DNA from: Basilea psittacipulmonis DSM 24701
GTDB taxonomy: Bacteria > Pseudomonadota > Gammaproteobacteria > Burkholderiales > Burkholderiaceae_B
NCBI RefSeq assembly: GCF_000743945.1
Contig: NZ_CP009238.1
Location: 62,001-126,000 of the forward strand
Length of the DNA stretch: 64,000 nt
Direction: 5' to 3'
Shown here: positions 45,311 to 56,857 of the stretch, piece by piece
How the letters are laid out: each line of letters begins with the position of its first letter
How positions within the stretch are numbered: position 1 is the stretch's first letter
The notes under the pieces: generated by a model
What the model saw: the letters and a program-made list of their open reading frames with translations, nothing else
What the model was told of the DNA's origin: nothing
The model's database searches: none
Translations under genes and position numbers: made by a program

Positions 45311-46299
45311 TCATAATGGTTGTGTGAATCGTTATCTGGATGATCGGTGTTTTGTGGTTCAATGATTTTGTTAATGACGTAAAGCGGACGGCCTTTGACT
45401 TCGTTATAGATATTGCCAATGTACTCGCCAATCACGCCTAAAGAAATGAGCTGAATGCCTGATAAAAACATCATCCCCGCCGCTAAGGTCGGCCAACCAG
45501 GTAAATGATTGCGAGAGGACAGTGTATCTATGATGATGTATATCCCATAGAGAATTGAGCAAAGCGAAATGATCATGCCGATGTGTGACACCCAACGCAA
45601 AGGACGTGAGGAAAAGGCCGTGATGCCGACTAGTGCTAATTCAAATAATCGTGAAAAATTGAATTTGCTTTCGCCTTTGATTCTGTCTAATGCTTGAAAA
45701 GCGATGTATTCTGTTTTAAAGCCAGCCCAAGCATACAGGCCTTTCATAAAACGTTTTTTCTCGGGCAATTGGTTTAATACGTTGACGACTTTTTTTCTCA
45801 TCATTCGGAAGTCGGCTGCATTGGCTGGGATTTCAAAATGTTGAGCGTCGGCTACTAAACGATAGAATAAACGTTTGCTGGTGCGTGTCAGCCAAGATTC
45901 GTGATGACGGGTGTGTTGAACACCTGCAACCACATCCGCTCCCGCTTTTATGAGGTCAACCATTTGAGGAATTAAGTTGAGGGGATGTTGTCCATCAGGA
46001 TCCATTAACAACACCATGTCGCCTTGTGCTTGTTCCAGTCCTGCACTGATAGCGGCTTCTTTGCCAAAGTTTCTGGAAAATTGGATAAGTTTGCTGTGAT
46101 AATCGTTAGGCAAAACGTATTGTGAAAAATGTTGAAAAACAGATTCGGTGCGATCGGTGCTTCCATCGTCAACAATGATGATTTCATGAGGGCCAGCGAT
46201 GTTTTGAAGACACTGGCTCAGCAAGGGCAAAAATATTTCCAATGAGTCCGCTTCATTGTAAGCAGGAAGAATAACGGAGATCGCAAAGTGATGATTCAT
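45292..46299 (-). CDS. GT2 glycosyltransferase, polyprenyl-phosphate sugar synthase type
   Basis: 335 residues from the ATG at 46299 (MNHHFAISVILPAYNE). A cytoplasmic GT-A domain has IIIVDDGSTDRT and the metal motif LMDPDGQHP. Two C-terminal membrane helices (WVSHIGMIISLCSILYGIY; MMFLSGIQLISLGVIGEYIG) match the DPM1/ArnC/GtrB type that loads sugars onto undecaprenyl phosphate. The C-terminal tail (HNHYENADEC) lies inside the repeat array and is probably variable. Context suggests that it makes Und-P-N-acetylhexosamine for the deacetylase and GT39 enzyme. Confidence 0.88.
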   Translation of the reverse strand: MNHHFAISVILPAYNEADSLEIFLPLLSQCLQNIAGPHEIIIVDDGSTDRTESVFQHFSQYVLPNDYHSKLIQFSRNFGKEAAISAGLEQAQGDMVLLMDPDGQHPLNLIPQMVDLIKAGADVVAGVQHTRHHESWLTRTSKRLFYRLVADAQHFEIPANAADFRMMRKKVVNVLNQLPEKKRFMKGLYAWAGFKTEYIAFQALDRIKGESKFNFSRLFELALVGITAFSSRPLRWVSHIGMIISLCSILYGIYIIIDTLSSRNHLPGWPTLAAGMMFLSGIQLISLGVIGEYIGNIYNEVKGRPLYVINKIIEPQNTDHPDNDSHNHYENADEC

Positions 46300-46512
46300 G
46301 TTGTTGTCTAAAGTTATACCATCGCTTATTTTAACTGTGATTGCGGGTTTTGGCATGACTTTACATCAGCTAAGATTTAAATCATTAGACATTATGAAAT
46401 TCGACCTGTCTGTACTCACTGATGTATGCTTGTTTTCCGTCCCACGGCAATGTCACCACGCCGTCGTAACCTCAAGCCGCATCCCAACACCCACATCTCT
46501 AACGAATAATCA

Positions 46513-48114
46513 TCACGGCTTAGATGATTTGCATCCGTACACGGCATTGATTTTGTCAGGATCGATTTTGGCAAGGATTAAATTTCTGTCTTGATGAATG
46601 ATGGTGCTGAACGCTCGGATGTCTAATAATGTCAAGCGATTGGGGCTACTCACGATCCAAGAGGGGGTAGAAATTTGGCATAAATCCAAGTGTGAGAGGT
46701 CTTTGTACAAATATTCATCTTGTGGTTTAAATAAAACCGTCCCCTCCATTAGCTCACGTTGCCAGTTATCCGTATTCAAAACCTGTTCTTTGTTCCAGTG
46801 ATCGATGATGTAAACTGGTTTTTTTAATCCCGCATAAAAAGGAAAGGAATAGTAATAATAACCGAGCATATATACCTCATCATTGGCTTGAATAGATGAA
46901 GACAAGGTTAGGGCGGCGGGTTGATAGTTTTTAGGGGAACGGAAAGTAAGCCAAATAACCGTCATGATTAAGGCGGTGGCAAAAAAAGTTACCCCTGCAA
47001 AATAAGACAAACGTTTGATAGCAGTGATTTTGCAGGCATAATACGCGTCAGCAATCAAATAAGCTAGAAAAAATGTAACGGGAAAAATATAGCCGATTAA
47101 TTTGGAGTTGGGGATGGAGAAAAAAAGAGTCATCCATAACACCGCCACCCATGCCATTAAACGAATCTGAGCAGAAGGTTTGAAAGGGTGTTGAATGAGG
47201 CTTTTGAGCAGCCAATACAAATAAGGCAATACACAAGGCACCAGATAAATTAGGTAAAACCAAGCTGGATTGGGGTTGTTGAAGCTTTCATCGGTATAAC
47301 GTTCAAAATGTTGCACGATAAAGAAGTAATGAAGAAAGCAGGGGTATTGGATTTGTACCGCGATTAACCATGGCAAGATGATGATCAATAATGTCAGCCA
47401 AGCCCAAGGAGCAGCGAGCAAAGGCAACATCAGTCGCCATTGTGCGGTTAAAACTAGCCAAAGACCGATCGCACCCGCAGGCAATACGATGCCGATTAAA
47501 CCTTTGGCCAAAAAAGCCAATCCCGCTAGGCCATAAGCGACTATTAACCAGCTTTGATGGGGGTGTTGTGCGTTGATCAGTAAGGCACAATGCACGAAAC
47601 AAACGATACACGCACTAATCAAGCCAGCTACCAGCATGTCTAAATTCGCATATTCGGCTCCCATAAATAACAAGGGTAAGGTGCTGGCAATGATGAGGTA
47701 TAGCAAGGCAGTTCGTGGGTGTTGGTGTTTTTTGATTAAAAAATAGAAACTAAATATCCCAATCAAAGCCCCTAAAATCGGGGTTAAACGTGCCGCATAT
47801 TCATGATGTCCAAAAATATTGAGGAACAAAGCGGTTAGCCAATACATCAAAGGCGGTTTATGAAAAAAAGGCTGATCATTTAAGGTGGGAATCAGGTAAT
47901 TGCCTGAACGTATCATTTCCCAAGCGACCCCCACATATCGCCCCTCATCAGGGATTAAAAAAGGACGACTCCACGCATACAGAAAAAACCACAGAAAAAC
48001 GCCTACTATCAGCCAAATACTGGATATTTTTTCACCACGATTCAGTAAACGATGGCAAAAGTCAAAAAGAAAAGCAAACTTGTGTTGAATGGTTTCGTTC
48101 GTACGATTGGGCAT
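46513..48114 (-). CDS. ArnT-like GT39 aminosugar transferase
   Basis: 533 residues with about 12 membrane helices and a periplasmic C-terminal domain. The catalytic loop FLIPDEGRYVGVAWEM (Asp56-Glu57) followed by FFHKPPLMYW is the ArnT/PMT fingerprint. Such enzymes transfer a sugar from undecaprenyl phosphate to lipid A in the periplasm. With the downstream GT2 and deacetylase genes it fits a lipid A galactosamine or glucosamine pathway linked to cationic peptide resistance. Family certain, acceptor inferred. Confidence 0.88.
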   Translation of the reverse strand: MPNRTNETIQHKFAFLFDFCHRLLNRGEKISSIWLIVGVFLWFFLYAWSRPFLIPDEGRYVGVAWEMIRSGNYLIPTLNDQPFFHKPPLMYWLTALFLNIFGHHEYAARLTPILGALIGIFSFYFLIKKHQHPRTALLYLIIASTLPLLFMGAEYANLDMLVAGLISACIVCFVHCALLINAQHPHQSWLIVAYGLAGLAFLAKGLIGIVLPAGAIGLWLVLTAQWRLMLPLLAAPWAWLTLLIIILPWLIAVQIQYPCFLHYFFIVQHFERYTDESFNNPNPAWFYLIYLVPCVLPYLYWLLKSLIQHPFKPSAQIRLMAWVAVLWMTLFFSIPNSKLIGYIFPVTFFLAYLIADAYYACKITAIKRLSYFAGVTFFATALIMTVIWLTFRSPKNYQPAALTLSSSIQANDEVYMLGYYYYSFPFYAGLKKPVYIIDHWNKEQVLNTDNWQRELMEGTVLFKPQDEYLYKDLSHLDLCQISTPSWIVSSPNRLTLLDIRAFSTIIHQDRNLILAKIDPDKINAVYGCKSSKP

Positions 48115-48709
48115 ATTGGCTCACTGATTAAATGGGGTGACGAGGATGTGAAACGAGCATTTTAACATTCCCCAGATAGATTGTTGCAGCGAATGAGACG
48201 ATTGGAGGGAGAGACAGCCCCCGCACCAGAGTGAAGTCGTGGCGGGATGATTGCAGCGAATGAGACGATTGGAGAGAGAGGCAGCCCTGCACCAGAGTGA
48301 AGTCGTGGCGGGATGATTGTAGCGAATGAGACGATTGAGGGAGCAATGATCTGAAAAGCATCGTTTAAGCATCGCAGATAGATCAAAACCTATGCAATGC
48401 AAGAAGTCTTAAAGATAATCTATTATTAAATCAGAAGATTTTGAATTGTTAGGTTGCAAAAAAAGCAACGCTTGTATTTCATAAATATTTCATTTTCATC
48501 GGGGAGGGGGTAGGCCTAAAAACAAGGGTTAACTATATGAAAAATAAGTAAGATGGGGTGTTTGGCTGACAAGAGTTAAATTGTTGGTCTTTGTTCTAGG
48601 CAAAGGACTACTATAAAATATAGGGTAGTTAGAACTTTTCTCTGAAAAAGTGAAAGGTAATGAAAATAATTATTGGTACTTACAAGAGTTTCTTATAGAG
48701 GGAATCGTT
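48115..48709. other. divergent intergenic region before the autotransporter
   Basis: Holds a 67-bp tandem repeat (48183-48345), an AT-rich stretch and a G-rich word (GGGGAGGGGG near 48500). It must contain promoters for the GT39 gene and the autotransporter, but none is clear. Minus-strand frames here are products of the repeat. Confidence 0.5.
48183..48345. repeat. 66/67-bp tandem repeat, about 2.4 copies
   Basis: GCAGCGAATGAGACGATTGG recurs at 48186 and 48253, and as GTAGCGAATGAGACGATTGA at 48319 (spacing 67 and 66). It lies just upstream of the GT39 start. Confidence 0.93.
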
Positions 48710-51700
48710 ATGAATCGCCATTATAAAACAGTCTGGAGTCATGCCCGTCAACAGTGGGTGGTAACCTCTGAGTTAGCTAAATCTCATTCTAAATCCTCAC
48801 GTTCGTCTGTTGTTAAAGCTGCAATAGCCACGTCTTTACTAGCTTTGGCAAGTGGTACAGCCTTTGCAGAGTGTACGGGGGGGTACAGCCACGATAACTT
48901 GTACAGGTGATACAGCTGGTCAACGCCAAAAAATCACCGATGACAATACGATATTTACTGTTGATTCAGGGGCTTCATTGAAGATAACAGGTGCTGAAGA
49001 TAAAAGAGCTGGTTTAGAAACGACCCTTGATTATTCTGGATCAGGAAGTGGTCTTGGTGTAGTCATTGATTTAGATAATAAGAATTATAGCGGAACGAAT
49101 AATGTTAATAATGCCACAATTATCAACAAAGGAACGATAGCTTGGAATGAAGCGAATAAAACAGGTGAACTTATCAAGTTCGGTAAAATAGGTTCGCAAG
49201 CACCTACAGCTACCAAGCTTTCTTTGACGAACGAGGCAGATGCCACCATTTCGCTAGATGTTGGGGATAGTAGTAAAGCATCTAAAGTAAGAGTTATCCA
49301 TACGGCAGTTTATCCTGATAATCCTACTGATCCTAATGATTATTCTACAAGCATCATTAATAAAGGTACAATTTCTGCGACGAATGCGACTACCCCAGTT
49401 TCTAGTAGTGGCATAATGCAAGGCATTTATGCGGGTAACTATAACCCTAGCGTGACTAACTCAGGTACGATCTCCGTAAAATCAACAGATGCCAAAGTTG
49501 ACGTAGATGGGCTTTTATTTAATACGACGACGGTTACTAATGGTCAGCCGATTGTTAATAATGAGGCAGGCGGTAAGATTACAGTTGAGGGTTTAAAGCA
49601 GTCTTCTGGTGTAAGAAGCACAACAGCTCAAAGTGCATTAGAAATGACCAATGCGGGTGAGATAACCGTTACTGGTCAAAAATCTTATGGCATTAACACA
49701 ACGACCAATAACGGTGCGACAACAATCGAGAATAAAGGTAAGATTACAAGTAAAGGGGTGTTAGCAGGCCAAACCCTTGCCGAAGCTTATGGTGTGTATA
49801 TAAATAGTCAATACAATGGTTATTCTAAAGCAGACGGTAATTTGACGGTTGGTGTGACGAATGAAGGTACGATAGACGTATCCTCTGAAATAGGGACTGC
49901 GACGACCATAGCAACCACAGACAGAAATAAATTCAGTAAGGCGGTGGGTGTTTATGGATATATTTCTGGTACAGATAATGATGTCACCCTTACTAATAAA
50001 GGGACTGGTAGTGCGATTAAGGTAACAGGTCCTCAAGCAGTGGGGATGTATGCTTCTGTAAATGCTGCAGGTAATGCGACTACCACAAATGAAGGTAATA
50101 TAACGGTTACGCAAAACGCCAAAGGAATCCAGGAAGATTTATATTTGTATAGTAATTCAGTCGGTATGTATGCATTTTCTAGAGAAGGTAATGCGACCGC
50201 TGTCAATACAGGTACTATTACGCTTAAAGGCGAAGAGTCGAATGGACAGTCCTCTTATTATGATAGTAAGGAGATATCAGGAAGTACAAATAATAATACA
50301 GAATCTGGGCTGTATCCCGATAACCCCAAATTAGTGGGTATTATGGCAAATGGTCAAAATGCTACTGTAACGAATAGTGCTTCAATTAACGCCACATCAA
50401 CGCTTTACGGCGTTCGTTCGGTGGGTATTGCACTTGAATTTGCCCCGAATGAAAGTTATAGACGTAAATCACTTTCCAATTATGAGGTTAAAAATAGTGG
50501 TGCTATTGATGTTTCTGGTGTGGGAGCAGGCGGTATTCTTGGTAGATCGTTTGGTAAGATTACTATTACCAATGAAGCAACAGGAACGATTAAGGCTACT
50601 TCAAATTCGTATGCTGGGGTAGATACCACTAAAACGAAGATTGATAATGCGGTAGGGATTCAAGGCTTCTCTTTCACAAACGATGTAAGCATTGATAACA
50701 AAGCCGATGTGACGGCCACAGCGAATGATACTTCTACCAATCTTAACGGCGGTGCATTTGGTATCTATGGTGCAGCAGCTGCTTCCATTACATCTCGTAA
50801 TAATACGGCTCCATTATCTGGCAATCTCACTATTAAGAATACAGGAAATGTCAAAGTATCTGGTCAAACATCGACAGTAGGTATTTTTGGTGAGTCTTAT
50901 AACAATACTTATTTTAAGGATCCAACAACTGTTAAGATTGAGAACTCTGGCGATATTAGCATTACGAAAAATCCTAGCTCTTCGACTTCCTTTGCGGCAG
51001 GTATTTATGCCAGTGCAAACACCACTACTTCAACTGTTGAGGTAAAAAATACCGCCTCAAAACTTGATATTAATGCAAATACGGCGACTGACAATGCTAA
51101 ATCAGCAACAAGCCGTTCTTCAGCTGAGATGCAAGGAATCATTGCTAAAGGAAAATCAGCAAAAGTGGAGAATAGTGCCGTTATTACCGCTAATTCAAAT
51201 TTAGCTGGATTAAATATGACGGGGATTCGATTGTACGCAGGCGACGGTGATGCTACCCTGACCAATACCGCTAAGATTACCGCTACCCAGACAGGGAAAA
51301 TGGAAGCTAGCGCCACTTATCCAACGGGTGATGATATCTATTCCGCAGCGATTAAGGTAACAAACCGAGGAGCTACTGAGATTAAGAACAACGGTGCCAT
51401 AAGCTTAGCAGGTAACTTGGTATCGGATGTATCTTCAGTATTTAATAATGCAGGTAATAGCCAAAATCTCAATAATATCTACAGTGATTATGTCAGAAAA
51501 CTGATGGGTATCTATGTCAAAAATTATTCTAGTACAGATACACCAACAGTTGAAAACACGGGCGATATTAAAGGTGAGTCTAAACTATTTGCTACCCAGA
51601 TTACTGGTGTTTATGTAAATAGTAACAGTGTAGCCACAGATGGGGTTATTAAAAATACAGGTGGAGAAATTGACCTTAAAGGTGCCTCTGCAGTGGGCTT

Positions 51701-54700
51701 GATGTCCTATGCAAATAAAGGTAAAGCAGAGATTACGTCAACAGGTACTAAGATTAAAGTCACCTCTCAAGCCAATACAGAAGCTGATGCAGCGAGTAAG
51801 TCGGAATTCTTACGCGTAGGCCCTGCAGTAGGGATTTATGCCCGCTCAACAAGTGGTGTGGCTAACATTACGAACCAAGCGGTAATCGAGGCAGAAGGTC
51901 CTACTGCAACCGCCATAGAAACTTATTCTGGTAGTAATACCACAAGCGTGACTAATGGGGCTGCTTTAACGGTAACAGGTAATGTAGCAACAGGGATTAA
52001 AGCTTATGGCAGTACCACTGCTGCAGGCGAAGCTACTAAAGTTACTAACTCAGCTGATATTACGATTACTCGCACTCCATCTAATACGACCACTAGTAGT
52101 GCAGCGATTTATGCACAAGCAGGTGGTAAGGGTGATGTAAAAGTTGAGAATACTAATACTGCCAGTAAGATTACCTTAACGGCAAATGCCGCGAGTGACA
52201 ATACAACTGGCGGTGGTACCTTGTATGGTATTTATGCTTCAGGACAAGGTAAAAGTACGGTTGTCAATAAGGCAACGATTGTCGGTAATTCTAATCTAAC
52301 AAGTCAATCCATTACAGGTATCTATGCTTCTGCAAGTAGTTTAGCAGCAGGTGATGTAAGTGTTGATACGGATAAAGATATAAACTTAACAGCGAGAACA
52401 GTCACTGGTATTAGTGCACAAAATGGCAATGGCAGTACCGCACTTAACTTAACAAAAGGCAATATTACGGTTACCGCTCAACCTGTAACATCGAATACAA
52501 GCTACGGTAGTGATACAGTAGGTTCGGCAACAGGTATCCAAGTAAGTGCTTCAGGAACAGGCAATGAAGCTAAAGTTGAAAATGCTGTGGCAGTGATGGC
52601 TAAAGCTATTGTCGATGCAGCGACTTATGGAGCAAGTGTCGGTAAGTATGAAACCGCACTCGGCATTAAAGTTAATGGCGGATCTGGTACGAATGCAACG
52701 CTAGTGAACAAGGGTGCGATTACCACTGAAGGGGCATCTTCTATTGGTTTAATGGCTACGGCATATTCTAGTACAACAATTGCAAAAGTTGAAAACAATG
52801 CCGCGATTACTACCACTCAGAAAGGTAAAAATATCAGTGGTGTAGCGTCTAATATTTCAGCGGCAATCATGGGCACTGCTCAGTATGCTAACGTAGATGT
52901 TACTAACAATGGTGCAATTACCTTAAATGGCGAAGCTCTTTCAGATGATACAACTGTTGCTACAACTCCTACATTAAGCACGACTGAATCGAAATTAGTC
53001 GGTATTTATGGTGAATTAACTAACAGTAGTAACACTAAAGAGTTAACTGTTAAGAATAACGCTGCCATAACAGGTACGTCAACACTTGATAGTACCTCAG
53101 TGGTGGGTGTGCTAGCGACCTCAGAAGGAAATGGCACAGTTAAGATCATTAACGATACTAGTGATAGCACTATTAACTTAACAGGTGCTTCAGTAGCAGG
53201 TTTGATGACCTCAGGTGGTCAAAACATTGATATTCAGTCTAAAGGCGGTGATATTACTGTAACAGCAACGGCTGACAAAGGTGTTGCAAAAGGTATCTTT
53301 ATCAATACGAACTCTGCCGTTATTACAGGTACTTCTGATTTAACCAATAAAGCATTAGTAGGTATTCGTGCGGCTAGTAATGGCAGTGGTGGTGCAAGCG
53401 TTACCAACAAAGGTAATATTGCACTTACACATGACCAATCGGCTGTTCAAGGTAATAAGCAAGGCTTTGAAAGTGTAGGTATCTACGCAAGTTCTTCAAC
53501 TAGTGTGGCGAAAATTGAGAACACTGGTGCAACGGTTACTGTTGAGAATCCAATATCTTTTGGTCAAGTAAATTCACGTGCTTTGAAAGCAGAAGGTGCA
53601 ACTAAGGCTGAAGTAACGAATGATAGTGCTTTGACTATTAAGAAAACAGCTTCCGTATATGCAGAAGGAATCAGAGCAACTGCTAATGCTACTACAGGAA
53701 CCGCCACGGTGAATAACAAAGGTGAGATTAATGTAGAGTCTAGTGCTAGTAACGCTTATGCTGCGGGTATTTACAGCACTGCAGGTGAAGTAACTGTGGA
53801 GAATACAGCTAATATTACTTCCGTTGCAGATAGCTCGAATAATTATGCTGCAGGCATTGTGTCGACTAACAGTTCAGCAACGGATGTTACGCTTAAAAAC
53901 TTAAATAATGCGGTCATTAAAGCCACTAATAATGGCACTGGTAGTGCTAGAGGTATTTATGCGACTGCATCAACTACGAAAGGTACCGTTAAGATTGAAA
54001 CGGCAGCAGGGACTAGTATTGTTACTGACAATGCTGCAGGTAAAGCACAGGGTCTTTATGTAGCTAGCGCACTAAATAGTAATATCCAGAATAATGGTAC
54101 TATTACAGCAACCACTGCAAAAGATGCTTATGGTATTCAAGATGGTAGCTTAAATAGCGTCATTACAAATACGGCAGATATTAAAGCAACAGGCACTTCT
54201 TCTGCTTATGGTATGTACGTTGAAAACACAACTTCGAAAACGGTAGGTGGAACAACAAAACAACAATGTTTTGGTAATTTCTGCTTTGATGTTACTGAAG
54301 GTGGTACTAACGTATTCACTTCTAACTTAGTGTCTAGCAATATTACCAACGATGCGAATCTAACCGTTAAGGCTAATAATGCCACGGATTCGGCTGGTAT
54401 TTATGTTGGTTTTGGAGCTGATACGACAGCTGCTTCGATTACTAACACGAAAACCATTGAACTTACTGGCTCATCAGATAAAGCAACGTCATTACGTCGC
54501 AGTGCGATTACATTTGCTAGTGATGGTAATACCGCGAAGGCTACATTCACGGTGGATAACAGTGGTACGATCCAATCTGATGATAATAGCTATGCGATTA
54601 CATTAAGCCAGATAGCTAATCCAGCTACTGGTGCTATCGAAGACAATGAAACAAACATCGCCATTACCAATACCGGAACGATTAGCTCGGCGTTAGGTGT

Positions 54701-56555
54701 GAAAACACAAGCTGGTGCGGATAGTTATACTCAGACAGGTTCAAACTCTATGTTTGAGGGTGTGCTAGATATGGATAAAGGCGATGATGTAGCAACTTTC
54801 GAAGATGGATACATTATCGGCAAGATCTATATGGGTGAAGGTAGTGATACGGTTTCGATTGCGTCTAATGTTGATACTACTGGTTTAACCGTCTTAGATG
54901 GTGGCGATGATTATGGTACTGCAGATGGCTGGGTAGATACGCTAATCTTAAACGGTGAGCGTCAGATCTTCACGGATAATCAAGGAACGACCGCTACTTC
55001 TCGTGCTGGCAATACAGGAATAAACCTATTGGATTGGGAAAACATCGATTTGGGTGATGGCACGACAGAATCTGTTGCAACCTTAGCAGGTAACTTAGAG
55101 GCTGAAACAGTCAACATTGCAAATAATGCTACCTTGAAGATGAGTGAAGATATTAATTCTCCAACGATCAAGGGTAGTGTTGTCAACTCAGGTACGATTG
55201 ACCTAACAGGTAATAAACAAACAGGCGATACCCTTACTATCGATGGTAACTATACAGGTAATAGCGGCAGTACGATTAAACTTAACTTTGTACTCAATGA
55301 TGACAAAGAGTTTGCAGCTTCTGACAATGTCGTTATTACGGGTACCGCTTCTGGTGAATCAACAGTAGAGTTACTTGGAGAAGATAATACGGCTGTCGTG
55401 TTAGACGGTAATGCGGAAGAAGTTAGCTTGGCAACAAGCAAATTACCGATTATCTCTGTTCAAGGAAATAGTGACTTCCAAGTGACTGACTTTAAACTAA
55501 CAGGTACATTAGAGACAACAGGTGCATCTGATGTTAAGTTGGTAAGAAACGGTGCAAATAACTACTACTGGGGACCTAGTTATGCTTGGGTAACTAACCG
55601 AGTGGGTGCAAACGCGACTAACTACTTAGGTATGATTCGCGTCAACCAAGAACAAGGCTTTATGACACTTTCTACGTATCATGAACGCCGTGGCGATAAT
55701 ATTTACACCTATCCAGAAAACAAACAAAGCTGGGGACGTATCTATGGTCGTCATATTTCTCAAGATGGTGCACAGTTTATCGGTTTAGATACAAACTTCT
55801 ATGGTATCCAAATCGGCCATGACTTCCGTATTCGTTATAACGAAAATGGCAGACGTGATCAAACAGGCGTGTACTTTGCTTATAACCAAGCATCAGCTGA
55901 TTTCATGAACTATACACGCGATGATCCTAAGACTGGTCGCGGTACGGCTAAGAACTTCAGCTTAGGTATTACTCATACTCGTCTATACGCGAATATGACA
56001 TACATTGACTTAGTTGCTCAAGTTTCGCATACACGCAACAAATATAAACCGATTGCTAAAGAGGCGAGAGGTCAAGACACTTGGGGTTATGCGTTATCTG
56101 CTGAATACGGTCGTCCATTCGTGATTAATGAGCGTCGTGCTTTGGATAATGCTTATACTACTCGTTGGACAATTGAACCACAAGCTCAATTAGTGTATCA
56201 GTATATGCACATGAATGATTTCCGTGATGAAACACGTGAAATTGCTACGAATGTCCAACACGCCTTGAGAGGTCGCTTGGGTGCAAGAGCGGTTTACCAT
56301 ACCAATGAGAAAAATACCGTGTATGCAGTGGCTAATATTTGGCATGATTTCTTGAAACCAAGAAAAATGAATATTGGTGAAGATGCGATACGTGAAACTT
56401 ACGCCTCAACATGGGGTGAACTCGGTGTGGGTAGTTCAATGAAGTTTAACCGCAATACCGCTATCTATGGCGATGTACGCTATGAACGTAGTTTATCAGG
56501 TACTAAACGCCATGGTGTGAGAGGTACTGTAGGATTGAGCTACAACTGGAAATAA
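48710..56555 (+). CDS. giant ESPR autotransporter adhesin, frame interrupted at a G7 tract
   Basis: A type Va autotransporter. The ATG at 48710 opens an extended signal peptide (MNRHYKTVWSHARQQW, then SELAKSHSKSSRSS; cleavage after GTAFA). The frame then meets G7 (48877-48883) and stops at 48910. The passenger is open in another frame from before the tract to 56555. With G6 or G9 the two join, giving ~2614 residues (G6) with ECTGGTATITCTGDT after cleavage, as in other members. The passenger is ~2250 residues of degenerate beta-helix repeats (phrases such as TNKGTI, VENTGDI, GIYA), rich in T/N/S/A. The C-terminal beta-barrel runs from about 55720 (SWGRIYGRHIS) to LSYNWK. As read, the gene is phase-OFF. 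Confidence 0.88.
48877..48883 (+). repeat. G7 contingency tract at the signal peptide/passenger junction
   Basis: Seven G directly after TGTAC. Six or nine G would join the signal peptide to the passenger; seven leaves it out of frame by one base. Confidence 0.9.
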
Positions 56556-56586
56556 TTTTTCTAAGTAACTAATCTCCTCCCATATT

Positions 56587-56619
56587 CCTCCCTAGCCCCA
56601 ATACTAGGGAGGTTTTTTT
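56587..56619 (+). terminator. rho-independent terminator after the autotransporter
   Basis: CCTCCCTAG (56587-56595) and CTAGGGAGG (56604-56612) form a perfect 9-bp stem followed by seven T. The T-run touches the first unit of the following 41-bp array. Confidence 0.9.
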
Positions 56620-56829
56620 GTGCACGTGGTGGATCTCATGCACAAAAAATCGCAAAATTTGTGCACGTGGTAGATCTCATGCACAAAAAATCGCAAAATT
56701 TGTGCACGTGGTAGGTCTCATGCACAAAAAATCGCAAAATTTGTGCACGTGGTAGATCTCATGCACAAGAAATCGCAAAATTTGTGCATATGGTAGATCT
56801 CATGCACAAAAAATCGTAAAATTTGTGCA
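56617..56829 (+). repeat. 41-bp palindromic array A, five units plus a half-site
   Basis: GTGCA recurs at 56620, 56661, 56702, 56743, 56784 and 56825, always 41 bp apart. Each unit is TTTGTGCA, 14 nt, TGCACAAA (a perfect 8-bp inverted repeat), then the linker AAATCGCAAAA. The last complete unit has TCGTAAAAT in its linker, which makes a -10-like TAAAAT at 56817-56822. The final half-site ends 28 bases before the Fic start. It looks like an operator array. Confidence 0.92.
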
Positions 56830-56857
56830 TATGAAATGTTGATGAATGAGGTGGATC

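Noticed and set aside
48121..48402. Minus-strand frames with repeated segments upstream of GT39
   Set aside because: Three overlapping frames all arise from the 67-bp repeat; none has a ribosome site or a recognisable product.
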